DNA of 64,000 nt from contig NZ_CP068983.1 of the NCBI RefSeq assembly GCF_016801025.1, positions 1,488,001 to 1,552,000 on the forward strand. Direction: 5' to 3'. Shown in pieces: positions 36,402 to 48,827 of the stretch. Each line of letters starts with the position of its first letter. Position 1 is the stretch's first letter. The notes under the pieces are model-generated. The model was not told the origin of the DNA. It was given only the letters and a program-made list of their open reading frames with translations, and ran no database searches. A program made the translations under genes and the position numbers. The DNA is from Paradevosia shaoguanensis. Lineage in GTDB: Bacteria; Pseudomonadota; Alphaproteobacteria; Rhizobiales; Devosiaceae.

Positions 36402-37370
36402 ATGCACCCGCTCCTCGCGCCCCTGGCGTTCCTGCTCGAACGATTCCTCGGCTATCCCAAGGTGCTGCTCGACAGCGTGGGACATCCGGTCATGTGGTTC
36501 GGGCGGCTCATCGACTCTCTCGAAGTGCGGCTCAACAAGCCCGAGCGCACCGATACCGAGCGGCAGCAGGCGGGCATCGTGGCACTGATCGCGCTGCTGG
36601 CGGCGACGCTGGTGGTGACGCTCATCATCGTGCGCTTCCTGGCGCTGCTCGAATATGGCTGGGTGGTCGAGGCGCTGCTGGCGGTGCCGTTCCTGGCGCA
36701 GAAGCAATTGGGCGAGATGGTCAAGGCCGTGGCCAATGCGCTGGGCGTTTCGCTCGAGGCGGGGCGCGAGGCGGTGAGCCATATCGTGGGGCGCGATACG
36801 CGAGGGCTCGATGAAAGCGGGGTGTCGCGCGCGGCGGTCGAGAGCCTGGCGGAAAACGCCTCGGACGGGGTCATCGCGCCGCTCTTCTGGCTGGTGCTGT
36901 TCGGGCTGCCGGGCATTGCGCTCTACAAGGCCATCAACACCGCTGATTCCATGATCGGGCACATGGACGAGCGCTATCGCGATTATGGCTGGGCGAGCGC
37001 CAAGCTCGACGATCTGGTCAACTGGATTCCGGCGCGGCTGACCGCGGTGCTGATCACCGCCGGGTGCTTCTTGGTGCCGGGCGCGAGCCCGAGCTCGGCC
37101 TGGAAGGCGGCGCGGCGCGACGCCAGGGGGCACAAGTCGCCCAATGCCGGCTGGCCCGAGGCGGCCATGGCCGGCGCGCTCGGCTTCGCGCTGGGCGGCC
37201 CGCGCGACTATGACGGGGAAACGGTGGACCTGCCGACGATGGGCGACGGCAGGCGCCAGTTGCGGGCCAGCGACGTCTTGCGCTCGGTCGCGCTCTACAA
37301 GGCCATGCTCAACGTGACGCTGGCTTTGGTCATCGTCATCGCCCTGCTGCGGATGGCGGGGCACTTCTGA
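36402..37370 (+). CDS. cobD: Adenosylcobinamide-phosphate synthase (CbiB type)
   Basis: An inner-membrane protein that attaches aminopropanol or its phosphate to adenosylcobyric acid. The 322-residue protein has the N-terminal family signature ERFLGYPKVLLDSVGHPVMW, membrane helices near residues 58-100, 155-180, 210-235 and at the C-terminus, and conserved RDTRGLDESGVSRAAVESLA plus SMIGHMDERY. It ends the cobA-cobB-cobQ-cobD run. A MITE-like element starts four bases after its stop. Confidence 0.94.
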   Translation: MHPLLAPLAFLLERFLGYPKVLLDSVGHPVMWFGRLIDSLEVRLNKPERTDTERQQAGIVALIALLAATLVVTLIIVRFLALLEYGWVVEALLAVPFLAQKQLGEMVKAVANALGVSLEAGREAVSHIVGRDTRGLDESGVSRAAVESLAENASDGVIAPLFWLVLFGLPGIALYKAINTADSMIGHMDERYRDYGWASAKLDDLVNWIPARLTAVLITAGCFLVPGASPSSAWKAARRDARGHKSPNAGWPEAAMAGALGFALGGPRDYDGETVDLPTMGDGRRQLRASDVLRSVALYKAMLNVTLALVIVIALLRMAGHF

Positions 37371-37374
37371 GTTA

Positions 37375-37558
37375 GGGTCCGTACTCAATAAGCCCCGGCG
37401 CCCCCAGAGCGCTTATCTCCCCATCCGACAGATTCCAACGGAAGTGCTGCCGTCTGCCGCGCCACACCCACTGAACTTCCCCGGATCAAGTCCGGGGAAG
37501 TCCGGTGGGTAGGGCGGCCATCGCAACCTCATCTACCGGTGCAATTGAGTACGGCCCC
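37375..37558. mobile_element. MITE-like element with 15-bp terminal inverted repeats and TA flanks
   Basis: A 184-base non-coding block begins GGGTCCGTACTCAAT and ends ATTGAGTACGGCCCC, so the 15-bp ends are inverted repeats with one mismatch. Both ends are flanked by TA, as expected for a TA target duplication (IS630/Tc1 type; some IS5-family members are an alternative). No transposase is encoded, so it would move in trans. It fills nearly all the gap between cobD and mgtE, and its right end forms the G of the mgtE TAG stop. Inside lies a 27-base palindrome of the CCCCGG repeat family. Confidence 0.7.
37475..37501. repeat. Palindromic intergenic repeat (CCCCGG family), copy 2
   Basis: ACTTCCCCGGA and TCCGGGGAAGT form a perfect 11-bp stem with a TCAAG loop, inside the MITE-like element. 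It is the most symmetrical copy in the window. Confidence 0.7.
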
Positions 37559-38916
37559 TAGAGCACCGTGCCGCGCAGGATCAGCGTGGCTATGCTGAAA
37601 TAGATGACGAGGCCGGTGACGTCGACGAGCGTCGCGACGAACGGCGCCGAGGCGTTGGCGGGGTCGAAGCGCAAGGCCTTGAGCGCGAAAGGCAGCATCG
37701 AGCCGGCGAGCGAGCCGAAGGTGACGATGCCGACCAGCGCCGCTGCCACCGTCAGCGCGATCAATTCCCAATGCGGGCCGTAGTCGAAGAGCCCGGCATA
37801 TTGCCAGACGGCGATGCGCAGCACGCCGATGCAGCCGAGAATGGCGCCGAGCACGATGCCCGTGGGCATTTCGCGCAGCGCCACCCGCCACCAGTCGCGC
37901 AGCCGCACCTCGCCCAGCGCGAGGCTGCGGACGAGGAGCGAGGTGGCCTGCGAGCCGGAATTGCCGCCCGAGCTCATGATGAGCGGAATAAAAAGGGTAA
38001 GGACCACCGCCTTTTCGAGCTCGTCCGAATAATGCTGCATGGCGCTGGCGGTGAGCATTTCGCTCAGGAACAGCACGCTGAGCCAACCGGCGCGCTTGCC
38101 GATCATGGGGAGAAACCCCACGCGCGAATAAGGCTGGTCGAGCGCTCCCATGCCGCCGAACTTGTGCACGTCCTCGGTCTGTTCGGCGATCAGGGCGTCG
38201 ATCACATCGTCCACTGCCACGAGCCCGAGCACATGCCGGTCGGCATCGACCACCGGCAGGGCCAGGAGGTCATGGCGGCGGATCAGCCGGGCGACGTCCT
38301 CGCGCGGTGTGAGCGGGACGACGCTTACCGGGTCGGCATCGGGCGCGGCGGCGAGGACGCTGTCGTCGGGTGCAGCCGAAATGAGGCCGCGCAGGGTCGC
38401 CATACGCAGCAATCTGCCGGGCGCATCGAGAATGGCCACGGCATAAACGGCCTGCCGTCCATCGCCGCGCCGGACGAGGTCCAGCGTTTCGCCGACCGTG
38501 GCCGTTTCCGGCACGGCGATGAAAGCAGCGGTCATGATGGCGCCCGCCGTGCCCTCGGGATAGGCGAGAAGCTTCTCGATCGCGGCGCGGGCGGGCGGAG
38601 CCAGCCGGCGCAGGATCGCGGCGCGATGGGCGACGTTCATGCCGCCCACGATATCGGCGGCACGGTCATCGGCGAGCGCCGCGAGGAGGCGCGTCGCCTT
38701 GGCGTCGGGCAGTGCCGAGAGCAGGTCGGGCGCCCGTTCAAGCTCGGGCTGGGAGAGAATTTCGGCGGCGCGCGGCAGCGGGAGATGGCCGAGGATGGAA
38801 ACGACCTCGGCGGACGGACGGCCATTGAGGAGTTCGACGCTGTCGGCGGCGTTGAAGCCATCCAGCACGCTGGACGGATTGCGCGCACCCGCGCGGTTGA
38901 GGAGGGTGAGGTTCAT
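37558..38916 (-). CDS. mgtE: Magnesium transporter MgtE
   Basis: An inner-membrane Mg2+ channel/transporter. The 452-residue protein has the MgtE N domain (residues 30-130), two CBS domains (about 135-255), and the five-helix membrane domain (about 280-450) with RAGWLSVLFLSEMLTASAM, PLIMSSGGNSGSQATSLLVR and FDPANASAPFVATLVDVTGL, which hold the selectivity residues. The stop codon TAG is partly formed by the end of a MITE-like element. The upstream gap of 220 bases contains leader RNA structure. Confidence 0.95.
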   Translation of the reverse strand: MNLTLLNRAGARNPSSVLDGFNAADSVELLNGRPSAEVVSILGHLPLPRAAEILSQPELERAPDLLSALPDAKATRLLAALADDRAADIVGGMNVAHRAAILRRLAPPARAAIEKLLAYPEGTAGAIMTAAFIAVPETATVGETLDLVRRGDGRQAVYAVAILDAPGRLLRMATLRGLISAAPDDSVLAAAPDADPVSVVPLTPREDVARLIRRHDLLALPVVDADRHVLGLVAVDDVIDALIAEQTEDVHKFGGMGALDQPYSRVGFLPMIGKRAGWLSVLFLSEMLTASAMQHYSDELEKAVVLTLFIPLIMSSGGNSGSQATSLLVRSLALGEVRLRDWWRVALREMPTGIVLGAILGCIGVLRIAVWQYAGLFDYGPHWELIALTVAAALVGIVTFGSLAGSMLPFALKALRFDPANASAPFVATLVDVTGLVIYFSIATLILRGTVL

Positions 38917-38920
38917 TTAC

Positions 38921-39072
38921 AACTCGCTTTCCGCCGATCGAGCCGGCAGGCGATGCGAGTTGGCTAAAGCGTCAGCCCGCGACCACCATGGCCGGCAACA
39001 GCGATCGACTGTGACTTTCGCCTGGCATGGGGTTGGGACTCCGGTTGAAGGCGGCCGACACAACGGTCGGCC
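38921..39072 (-). promoter_or_regulatory. Structured mgtE leader with hairpin at the ribosome site
   Basis: In the mgtE mRNA, AACTCGC and GCGAGTT (38921-38961 in window coordinates) can pair and close a stem-loop that ends four bases before the ATG, covering the weak GGAAAGCGAG ribosome site. Further upstream GGCCGAC-CGTTGT-GTCGGCC forms a 7-bp hairpin (39053-39072). I do not find an M-box consensus. The layout suggests translational control, plausibly by Mg2+, but this rests on base pairing by eye. Confidence 0.4.
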
Positions 39073-39136
39073 AACGCCAATGAGATGCGCCCGCCCGCGA
39101 GGTAAAGCAATGGGCTGAACCGCAAATTTTCGTGGC

Positions 39137-39703
39137 TCAGGCCTCGCCCTCAACGGCAGCGGTCTCGATAAGGAGATCGGGAGCGATGCCCTTCATGGTG
39201 AGGGGCAGGCCGGCGGCGACGAAATAGACGTGGTGGCAGATTTCGGCGAGGCGCTGGTGCGCCGTGCCGGCCAGGTCGCGGAAGGTGCGGGCGAGCGCAT
39301 TGTCGGGGACGATGCCCAGGCCCACTTCGTTGGACACGAGGACGATGCGCGAGCGCTTGAGCTGGACGAGCGTGGCCGCAAGCTCTTCGGTGGCAGCCGC
39401 CACGTCTTCGCCGGCGCCCAGCATGTTGCTGATCCAGAGGGTGAGGCAATCAACGAGGATGACGTCATGGTCGTTGCTGGCGCGGATGAGGGCGGTGGGG
39501 ACCTCGATCGGCTCCTCGATGGTGGTGAACCGCTCGCCGCGCAGCCGCTGGTGCGTCGCCACCCGCTCGCGCATCTCGCTGTCGAGCGCCTCGGCGGTCG
39601 CCAGGTAGGCGGGGCTGTCGCCCAGCCGCATGGCCAGCCTTTCGGCAAAGCCGGTCTTGCCCGAGCGCGCGCCGCCCAGAACCAGCACATGCTGTCCGTT
39701 CAT
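39137..39703 (-). CDS. cobP: Adenosylcobinamide kinase / guanylyltransferase
   Basis: CobP (CobU in enterics) phosphorylates adenosylcobinamide and then links GMP, activating it for lower-ligand attachment. The 188-residue protein has the P-loop VLGGARSGKTGFAE, the LTLWISNML walker B region, and VSNEVGLGIVPDNALARTFRD with conserved residues near the GMP site. The ATG at 39703 follows GGAGG; a longer frame to 39781 is rejected. It is transcribed alone on the minus strand, ahead of mgtE. Confidence 0.95.
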   Translation of the reverse strand: MNGQHVLVLGGARSGKTGFAERLAMRLGDSPAYLATAEALDSEMRERVATHQRLRGERFTTIEEPIEVPTALIRASNDHDVILVDCLTLWISNMLGAGEDVAAATEELAATLVQLKRSRIVLVSNEVGLGIVPDNALARTFRDLAGTAHQRLAEICHHVYFVAAGLPLTMKGIAPDLLIETAAVEGEA

Positions 39704-39906
39704 GAAATCCTCCGCCGCAAAAAGTCCGCCAAGCCGTACTGCGCCAGAGCACAACCCTGCAAGCCCGCAGCGGTTGCGCATCGTGGCCGCCGAACCACCG
39801 TCCGAGGGGGCGGCGACGCCCGATTTCCCGCGGACCGAAATCGATTGCTTATTCTACTTTCGTCTTATCATCTTTCGCATTATGGTCCGCGCCAAATCAG
39901 TACATT

Positions 39907-39923
39907 ACGTCTGCCAAAGACGT
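39907..39923. promoter_or_regulatory. Short inverted repeat upstream of kinase gene
   Basis: ACGTCT and AGACGT form a perfect 6-bp inverted repeat with a 5-base spacer, 17 bases upstream of the GTG used for the kinase gene. It may be an operator or leader hairpin for the kinase-zwf-pgl-edd unit. No matching regulator is evident. Confidence 0.25.
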
Positions 39924-39939
39924 CATGGAGATAGCCCGC

Positions 39940-40815
39940 GTGCCAAAGTTTTATCTTGGTGTCGACGGTGGCGGCACCAATTGCCGTGTCCGCCTTGCCG
40001 ACGAAAATCTGAAGACCCTCGCCGAAGCCACCAATGGCCGCTCCAACCTGCAGCTGGAGAATGGCGACCCTGCCTATCGCTCGATCCTGGACGGCACGCG
40101 GCAGGTCTTCGAAAAGGCGGGCGTCGACTTCGCGCAGACTGCCAATACCTATGCCTGCTTCGGCATGGCCGGGGCGCGGCTGATTTCGGCGCGCGACGAG
40201 TTCGAGACGCGCGACTGGCCCTTTTCCAGGGTCAAGGTCTATGACGACATCGACATCGCCCGCGCCGGCGCCCATGAGGGCGAGGACGGCGCGGTGATCA
40301 TCGTGGGCACCGGCTCGGCCGGGCTGGCGCTGGTGCGCGGCGAGCGCCACCAGGTCGGCGGCTGGGGGTTCCCGGTCGGCGACCAGATGTCGGGCGCGAT
40401 CCTCGGGCGCGAGCTGGCGCGGCTAACGGTGGAAGCCCATGACGGCTTCTTCGATCCCACCCCGCTCACCCAGGCGGTGCTCGATAAGCTCGGGGGCGAC
40501 CTCGATACGCTCATGGACTGGTCGTTCAAGGCGGAGCCCGCCGATTTCGGCTCGCTCATGCCGCTCTTCATCGACTATTTCGAGAAGGGCGATCCCATCG
40601 CCAAGAAGCTCATGGACCTGCAGCTGAGCTATGTCGACGCCTATGTAAGCTGGTTCAAGCGGCGGGGCGTGGACAAGATGGCGGTGGTCGGCGGCTTCGG
40701 GCGGCGGCTCAACCCGCTCTTCCTCGAGCGCTACGGCAATTTCATCGTCGATCCGCGTTCCGAGCCTCTCCATGGCGCGATCCTGCTGGCCCACCAGCAC
40801 TTCGCCAATGCCTGA
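39940..40815 (+). CDS. BadF/BcrA-family sugar kinase (N-acetylglucosamine/glucosamine kinase-like)
   Basis: A 291-residue ASKHA-fold kinase of the BadF/BadG/BcrA/BcrD type that includes N-acetylglucosamine and glucosamine kinases. ATP-binding motifs: YLGVDGGGTNCRVR (phosphate 1), VIIVGTGSAGLAL (phosphate 2) and MAVVGGFGRRLNPLF (adenosine). The GTG at 39940 has GGAG nine bases upstream; an ATG at 39925 is an alternative without an SD. It lies 27 bases before zwf, where related genomes often have a glucokinase, so it probably supplies a hexose phosphate to the Entner-Doudoroff pathway. Substrate is uncertain. Confidence 0.82.
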   Translation: MPKFYLGVDGGGTNCRVRLADENLKTLAEATNGRSNLQLENGDPAYRSILDGTRQVFEKAGVDFAQTANTYACFGMAGARLISARDEFETRDWPFSRVKVYDDIDIARAGAHEGEDGAVIIVGTGSAGLALVRGERHQVGGWGFPVGDQMSGAILGRELARLTVEAHDGFFDPTPLTQAVLDKLGGDLDTLMDWSFKAEPADFGSLMPLFIDYFEKGDPIAKKLMDLQLSYVDAYVSWFKRRGVDKMAVVGGFGRRLNPLFLERYGNFIVDPRSEPLHGAILLAHQHFANA

Positions 40816-40842
40816 TTTCCTCCCTTAAGGAGCGTCCCGCCC

Positions 40843-42319
<1,477 letters not shown>

Positions 42320-42327
<8 letters not shown>

Positions 42328-43015
42328 ACGTTTCGACTTCCCGGATAAATCGACGCTGGCCAAGGCCCTGGCCGAAGCCGTCGCCAACGACCTCAAGGCC
42401 GGCATCGAGGAGCGGGGCGAGGCATCGATCGCCGTTTCGGGCGGCTCGACGCCCGGCAAGTTCTTCGCAGCCCTGGGCAAGCGCAAGGACCTCGATTGGG
42501 AGAAGGTCACGGTGACGCTCGTCGATGAGCGTTGGGTGCCCGACACCTCGGACCGGTCCAATGCCATGCTGGTCAACGAGAAGATGCTGCAGGGGCCGGC
42601 AGCCTCGGCGCATTTCGTGCCGCTCTACCAGGGCGGGGACGAGCCGGATGCCACGGGCATCGCCAAGGCCGACGCCGCCATTGCCGCGGTGCCGCATCCG
42701 TTCGATGCGGTGATCCTGGGCATGGGCAATGACGGCCACACGGCCTCGTTCTTTCCGGGTGGGGACAATCTCGCCGAGGCGCTGGAGGGAAATGGCCCGG
42801 TGGTGGCCATGCATGCGCCCGGAGCGGGAGAGCCGCGCGTGACCTTGAGTCGCAAGCGCCTGCTCGAAACAAGAAGCCTATACTTGCACATCGAAGGGGA
42901 GGGGAAGGTCGAGGTGCTGGAAAAAGCGTTGGGGGACGGTCCCGTAGAGGACATGCCCGTGCGCGCCATCCTGCGCCAGACCGACAAGCCGCTGAATATT
43001 TACTGGTGTCCGTGA
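42320..43015 (+). CDS. pgl: 6-phosphogluconolactonase
   Basis: Pgl hydrolyses 6-phosphogluconolactone to 6-phosphogluconate. The 231-residue protein has ISVSGGSTPGKFF-type ligand loop (IAVSGGSTPGKFFAAL), VTLVDERWVPDTSDRSNAML, and VILGMGNDGHTASFFPG. It overlaps the end of zwf and lies 33 bases before edd. Length and motifs are normal for the DevB/SOL family. Confidence 0.95.
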
Positions 43016-43048
43016 CCCCTTACAGGGGCGTCGCGGCAAGGAGCTAAG

Positions 43049-44869
<1,821 letters not shown>

Positions 44870-44880
44870 TCCTTCACGCC

Positions 44881-44908
44881 GGGGCGCGCCTGCCGCGCCC
44901 CGCGCCTT
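44881..44908 (+). terminator. Hairpin downstream of edd
   Basis: GGGGCGCG and CGCGCCCC form a perfect 8-bp stem with a CCTGC loop, 11 bases past the edd stop. The following GCGCCTTTC has only a short T run, so it is a weak intrinsic terminator or a processing hairpin. The remaining 230 bases before the next gene presumably hold its promoter; I see nothing else there. Confidence 0.45.
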
Positions 44909-45142
44909 TCGCCTCTCCGGCTTGGTTAATGCCGGAACGCAGGCGGCAACCTCCCGGTTTTTCTCCCGACCCCCGTGAAACGCCCGGTGACACTGGCGTT
45001 GCAGCCCGGTCACACGTGGCGATCACAAAATGTGGAGTAATTGCGACCGTTAAGATTTCAGGAGTAATGACTGCCAATAGTGTGGGGTGGGCGTGCGATT
45101 CTCCCTCGAGCGCACACCGCCGCCGAAAGGGTTGCCAGAGAC

Positions 45143-46804
45143 ATGATTGCCAAGCGTTTTCCCGTAAAGAGCCTGACGGCCTGTGCCCTGCTCGCGCTGA
45201 CGCTGGCCTACCCCGCGATTGCGCAGGAAACGGTGAACGTGGATGGCATGGAAGCCACCCGCGTCGTCATCGCACCGCCGCAGAACGAGCTGGCCCGCAG
45301 CATCAAGACGGGCCTTGCCACCGCCTATTACGGCGCCAAGGACACCCCGGCCTACAACGCGGCGCAAAAGCTCTATTACTTCTACGGCGAACGCGCCTTC
45401 GAGCCGCTGTGGCTGACGCAGGATGCGTCGGGCAAGCTGGCCTTCTCGCCGGTGGCCGACAAGCTCGTCGCCATCTTCAAGCAGGCCGAATACGAGGGCC
45501 TGCGCGCTTCCGACTATCTGACGCCTGCGCTCGACGTGACCTCGGCACAGGGCGATCCGGCCCGCATGGCGGGGCTCGAAACCGCCTTCTCGCAGGCGGT
45601 GATGCTCTATGCGCAGAACCTTTATGGCGGCCGCATCGACCCGCGCAAGGTTTCGGCCAATATCGACATCAAGCCGCGCCTGCTCAACCAGCCGGACCTG
45701 CTGCCGCGCCTCGCCGCGAGCGATGATCCGGCCAAGATCCTGGCCGAGCTCGACCCCACGCATCGCGAGTTCCTGGCGCTCAAGACTGCGCTGGCCAAGT
45801 TCTATGACGGCTCGGCCGCCCAGGAACAGGTCACCATCCCCGACGGGCAGACGCTGCGCGTGGGCATGGTCGATGAGCGCGTACCGCTGCTGCGGCAGCG
45901 CCTAGAAGTGCCGGCGAGCGAAGACGGGACCGAAGCGGTCTACGACAAGGCGCTGGCCGAGGCGGTGACCAATTTCCAGGACAGCCTGGGGCTGCTCGCC
46001 GACGGCATTGCCGGCCCGGCCACGATCGCCGCTCTCAATGGCGGCTCGGCGACGAGCAAGGAAGACATCATCGCCAATATGGAGCGCTGGCGCTGGATGC
46101 CCGAGGACCTCGGGCAGTTCAACGTCTTCGTCAATATCCCGGAATTCCGCCTGGCGGTGATGAAGGGCGATGACGTGACCTATACGACGCGCGTCGTGGT
46201 GGGCAAGGCCGCGACGCAGACGCCGATCTTCTCGGACAATATCCGCCACATCGTGGTGAACCCCTACTGGAACGTGCCGCCCTCCATCGCGAGCAACGAG
46301 ATCCGTCCGGCGCTGATGCGCAATCCGGGCTATCTCGACGCGCAGAACATGGAACTGCTCTATGGCGGCAAGGTCGTCAACGCGGCCATGGTCGACTGGT
46401 CGACCACCTCGATGAGCAATTTCCGGGTGCGCCAGCGTCCGGGCGCAGGCAATTCGCTGGGCAACGTCAAGTTCCTGTTCCCCAATTCACACGACGTCTA
46501 CCTCCACGACACGCCCTCCAAGTCGCTCTTCGGCCGCTCCTTCCGCGCCTACAGCCATGGGTGCGTGCGGGTGCAGAACCCGATGGAATTCGCCGATGCG
46601 CTGCTGGTCAACGAGCCGAGCGGGCTCAATTCGGGCAAGCTCGAAGCGATGTACGGCCCCTCCGAGCGCTGGGTGAACCTGGAGACCCGCGTGCCGGTGC
46701 ACCTGGCCTATTTCACGCTGCGCGTCGACCAGGACGGGACCATCCGGTCCTATGGCGATGTCTACGGGCACAACAAGAAGCTGATCGAGCTGCTCGGCGG
46801 CTGA
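45143..46804 (+). CDS. L,D-transpeptidase (YcbB/LdtD-like)
   Basis: A 553-residue periplasmic L,D-transpeptidase that makes 3-3 crosslinks in peptidoglycan. It has a cleavable signal peptide ([19 protein letters not shown]), an N-terminal scaffold domain ([19 protein letters not shown]), a peptidoglycan-binding module ([19 protein letters not shown]), and a YkuD domain whose nucleophile Cys lies in [11 protein letters not shown]. The ATG at 45143 gives the signal peptide; a longer frame does not. Length is normal for the YcbB group. Confidence 0.92.
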   Translation: MIAKRFPVKSLTACALLALTLAYPAIAQETVNVDGMEATRVVIAPPQNELARSIKTGLATAYYGAKDTPAYNAAQKLYYFYGERAFEPLWLTQDASGKLAFSPVADKLVAIFKQAEYEGLRASDYLTPALDVTSAQGDPARMAGLETAFSQAVMLYAQNLYGGRIDPRKVSANIDIKPRLLNQPDLLPRLAASDDPAKILAELDPTHREFLALKTALAKFYDGSAAQEQVTIPDGQTLRVGMVDERVPLLRQRLEVPASEDGTEAVYDKALAEAVTNFQDSLGLLADGIAGPATIAALNGGSATSKEDIIANMERWRWMPEDLGQFNVFVNIPEFRLAVMKGDDVTYTTRVVVGKAATQTPIFSDNIRHIVVNPYWNVPPSIASNEIRPALMRNPGYLDAQNMELLYGGKVVNAAMVDWSTTSMSNFRVRQRPGAGNSLGNVKFLFPNSHDVYLHDTPSKSLFGRSFRAYSHGCVRVQNPMEFADALLVNEPSGLNSGKLEAMYGPSERWVNLETRVPVHLAYFTLRVDQDGTIRSYGDVYGHNKKLIELLGG

Positions 46805-46856
46805 GGTCGCTGGCACACACGTAGCAACCTTCAGGCACAGCGGATCGGACAATGGG

Positions 46857-46877
46857 CCCCGGGTCTTCGCCCCGGGG
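46857..46877. repeat. Palindromic intergenic repeat (CCCCGG family), copy 3
   Basis: CCCCGGG and CCCGGGG pair around a GTCTTCG-like centre and are followed by AAGTGCCG. The 33 bases around it (46853-46885) are nearly the reverse complement of the element at 53992-54024. The rest of the 296-base gap before the next gene is AT-richer promoter sequence; TTGGTT (46961) and TATCAA (46983), 16 bases apart, are a possible -35/-10 pair. Confidence 0.6.
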
Positions 46878-47100
46878 AAGTGCCGTGTTTGCGGCGGAGA
46901 CCGAGGGCCGTATCCCCGCACCAGCCCGTCCCCCCTTAACTCCCGCTTAAACTTTGCGCCTTGGTTCGGCCGGTTTTTGCGGTATCAATATTGCTTGAGG
47001 GCCGTCGGATGGCGGTTACGGGGCGTTAGCGTTAACAAACTCGTTGCGACTAGCTGCTAACCTCCTGCCATTGCGACTTCGGGAATGGGCGTAGTAGGGC

Positions 47101-48750
47101 GTGTCTTCAGCACCACGGATTAGGCAGCGTTTCGGGCGGGTACTGGCGGCTGTGCTTATGGCACTGACGGTCATTGTGCCGCCGGCAACGACTCCTGCCA
47201 TGGCGGGAGCCGGCGACCGGACGCTCTATCTCCATCACACCCATACCGGGGAAACCGCGCAGATCACCTTCAAGCGCAACGGGCGCTACGATCAGGAAGC
47301 CCTGCGCAAGCTCAACTATTTCCTGCGCGACTGGCGCACCAACGAGCCGACCAATATGGACCCGGCTCTCTTCGACCTCATCTGGCAGGTCTACCAGTCC
47401 GTGGGCGCTACCCAGCCCGTCAATATCGTCTCGTCCTATCGTTCGCCCAAGACCAATGCGATGCTGCGCGCCAGCTCGTCCGGTGTTGCCGAGAATTCGC
47501 AGCACATGAAGGGCAAGGCGATGGACTTCTTCATCCCGGGCATCAACCTGGCGACGCTGCGCGCCACCGCCATGAAGTTCCAGGTGGGCGGCGTCGGCTA
47601 TTACCCGACCTCGGGCAGCCCGTTCGTGCACCTCGATACCGGCAGTGTGCGCGCCTGGCCGCGCATGACCACGGCGCAGTTGAAGAAGGTCTTCCCGGAC
47701 GGCAAGACCATCCACATTCCCGCCGACGGCAAGCCGCTCTCCTCGACCGGAAGGCAATATGCCCTGGCCGAATGGCAGAAGTGCCATTCCGTGCCCTGCG
47801 GCATCGGCGAATCCGTGGGTGGCGGCGGTGGCGGGCTCTTCGATGCCCTCTTCGGCAAGAAGCAACAGCCTGTGGTGCAGGTCGCCGACAATAGCGGCCC
47901 GGCCCAGCGCGCAGTGCAGACCATCGAAGTGGCGGCGCCGGTTCCGGCCGCTGCGGCCGCGCGCCCGAACGAGGCCACGATCCAGACGGCAGCGCTCGAT
48001 ACCAGCGCGCCTGCCCTGCCCTTCGGCAGCAATGCCAGCGCCCCGCTGACCGATGCCGAAATGGCCAGCAACGTCGCCTCAGAGCCGGCCCCCGTGCCGA
48101 TGCAGAAATCGGAGCGCCTGATGGTGGCGACCAGCAATCAGGCCGCGCAGCAGACCGCTGTCGTTGCGCTCGCCTCGCTCGATGCGCCGGTGCCGGCAGC
48201 ACGCGTGCAAATGACCAATCCACCCGCCGAACTGGTGACGGCCTATGCCCCGGCGCAGGATCCGGAAGCGCAGCGTGCACTTGAAATGATCATCGACCGC
48301 GAGACCACCACCGCCGGCCTGCCGCCCAAGCCGGCGATCGATGCCAGCAATATCCGCACCGCCTCGCTGGGCGGGAGCGAGAAAGCCGGCAGCGTGCTCT
48401 CGGGCCTCTTCGACACGACCTTCAATGCCGTCAACACGGCAGGCGCCAGCGCGCCGGTGGCCAAGGCGGTCAAGGACCTCGCGGCCAGCCAGCCGATCCA
48501 GGGGCTCCAGACACGCGACGTGGAACTGGTGGCGCCCGATCTCGACCATGTGGCCGAAATCTTCGCGCAGCCGGCGGCGCTTTCCAGTGCCACCTATGGC
48601 GTGCTCTGGGAACCCGACGAGGGTGACCTCGATCCGGCGGCCCAGCTCGGCCCCTATGCCTCGCGCATGGGCTTTGCCGCCAAGGATGTCCAGGCACTCG
48701 ATTCCAGCCGTTTTGTGACCGGTCACCCCCTCCTTCTCGCCTCCCGTTGA
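47101..48750 (+). CDS. DUF882 / M15-like peptidase domain protein with long disordered tail
   Basis: A 549-residue exported protein. An N-terminal signal sequence (RVLAAVLMALTVIVPPATTPAMA) is followed by a YcbK/DUF882 domain (about residues 40-215) of the peptidase M15A type, with putative metal ligands in QHMKGKAMDFF and PFVHLDTGSVRAWP. The remaining 330 residues are Ala/Pro/Val-rich and probably disordered. Such proteins are thought to trim or bind peptidoglycan. The start is a GTG. Position after the L,D-transpeptidase suggests a shared cell-wall role. Confidence 0.85.
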   Translation: MSSAPRIRQRFGRVLAAVLMALTVIVPPATTPAMAGAGDRTLYLHHTHTGETAQITFKRNGRYDQEALRKLNYFLRDWRTNEPTNMDPALFDLIWQVYQSVGATQPVNIVSSYRSPKTNAMLRASSSGVAENSQHMKGKAMDFFIPGINLATLRATAMKFQVGGVGYYPTSGSPFVHLDTGSVRAWPRMTTAQLKKVFPDGKTIHIPADGKPLSSTGRQYALAEWQKCHSVPCGIGESVGGGGGGLFDALFGKKQQPVVQVADNSGPAQRAVQTIEVAAPVPAAAAARPNEATIQTAALDTSAPALPFGSNASAPLTDAEMASNVASEPAPVPMQKSERLMVATSNQAAQQTAVVALASLDAPVPAARVQMTNPPAELVTAYAPAQDPEAQRALEMIIDRETTTAGLPPKPAIDASNIRTASLGGSEKAGSVLSGLFDTTFNAVNTAGASAPVAKAVKDLAASQPIQGLQTRDVELVAPDLDHVAEIFAQPAALSSATYGVLWEPDEGDLDPAAQLGPYASRMGFAAKDVQALDSSRFVTGHPLLLASR

Positions 48751-48827
48751 ACTGTCGGGTTGCAATGCCTATTGTGTCTCTCTAAAGCACTAGCAACACG
48801 AATAGGGCCGGCGAAAAGGATCGGCAT

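Noticed and set aside
38917-39136. M-box riboswitch upstream of mgtE
   Set aside because: No match to the conserved M-box blocks was found by eye; only generic hairpins are reported.
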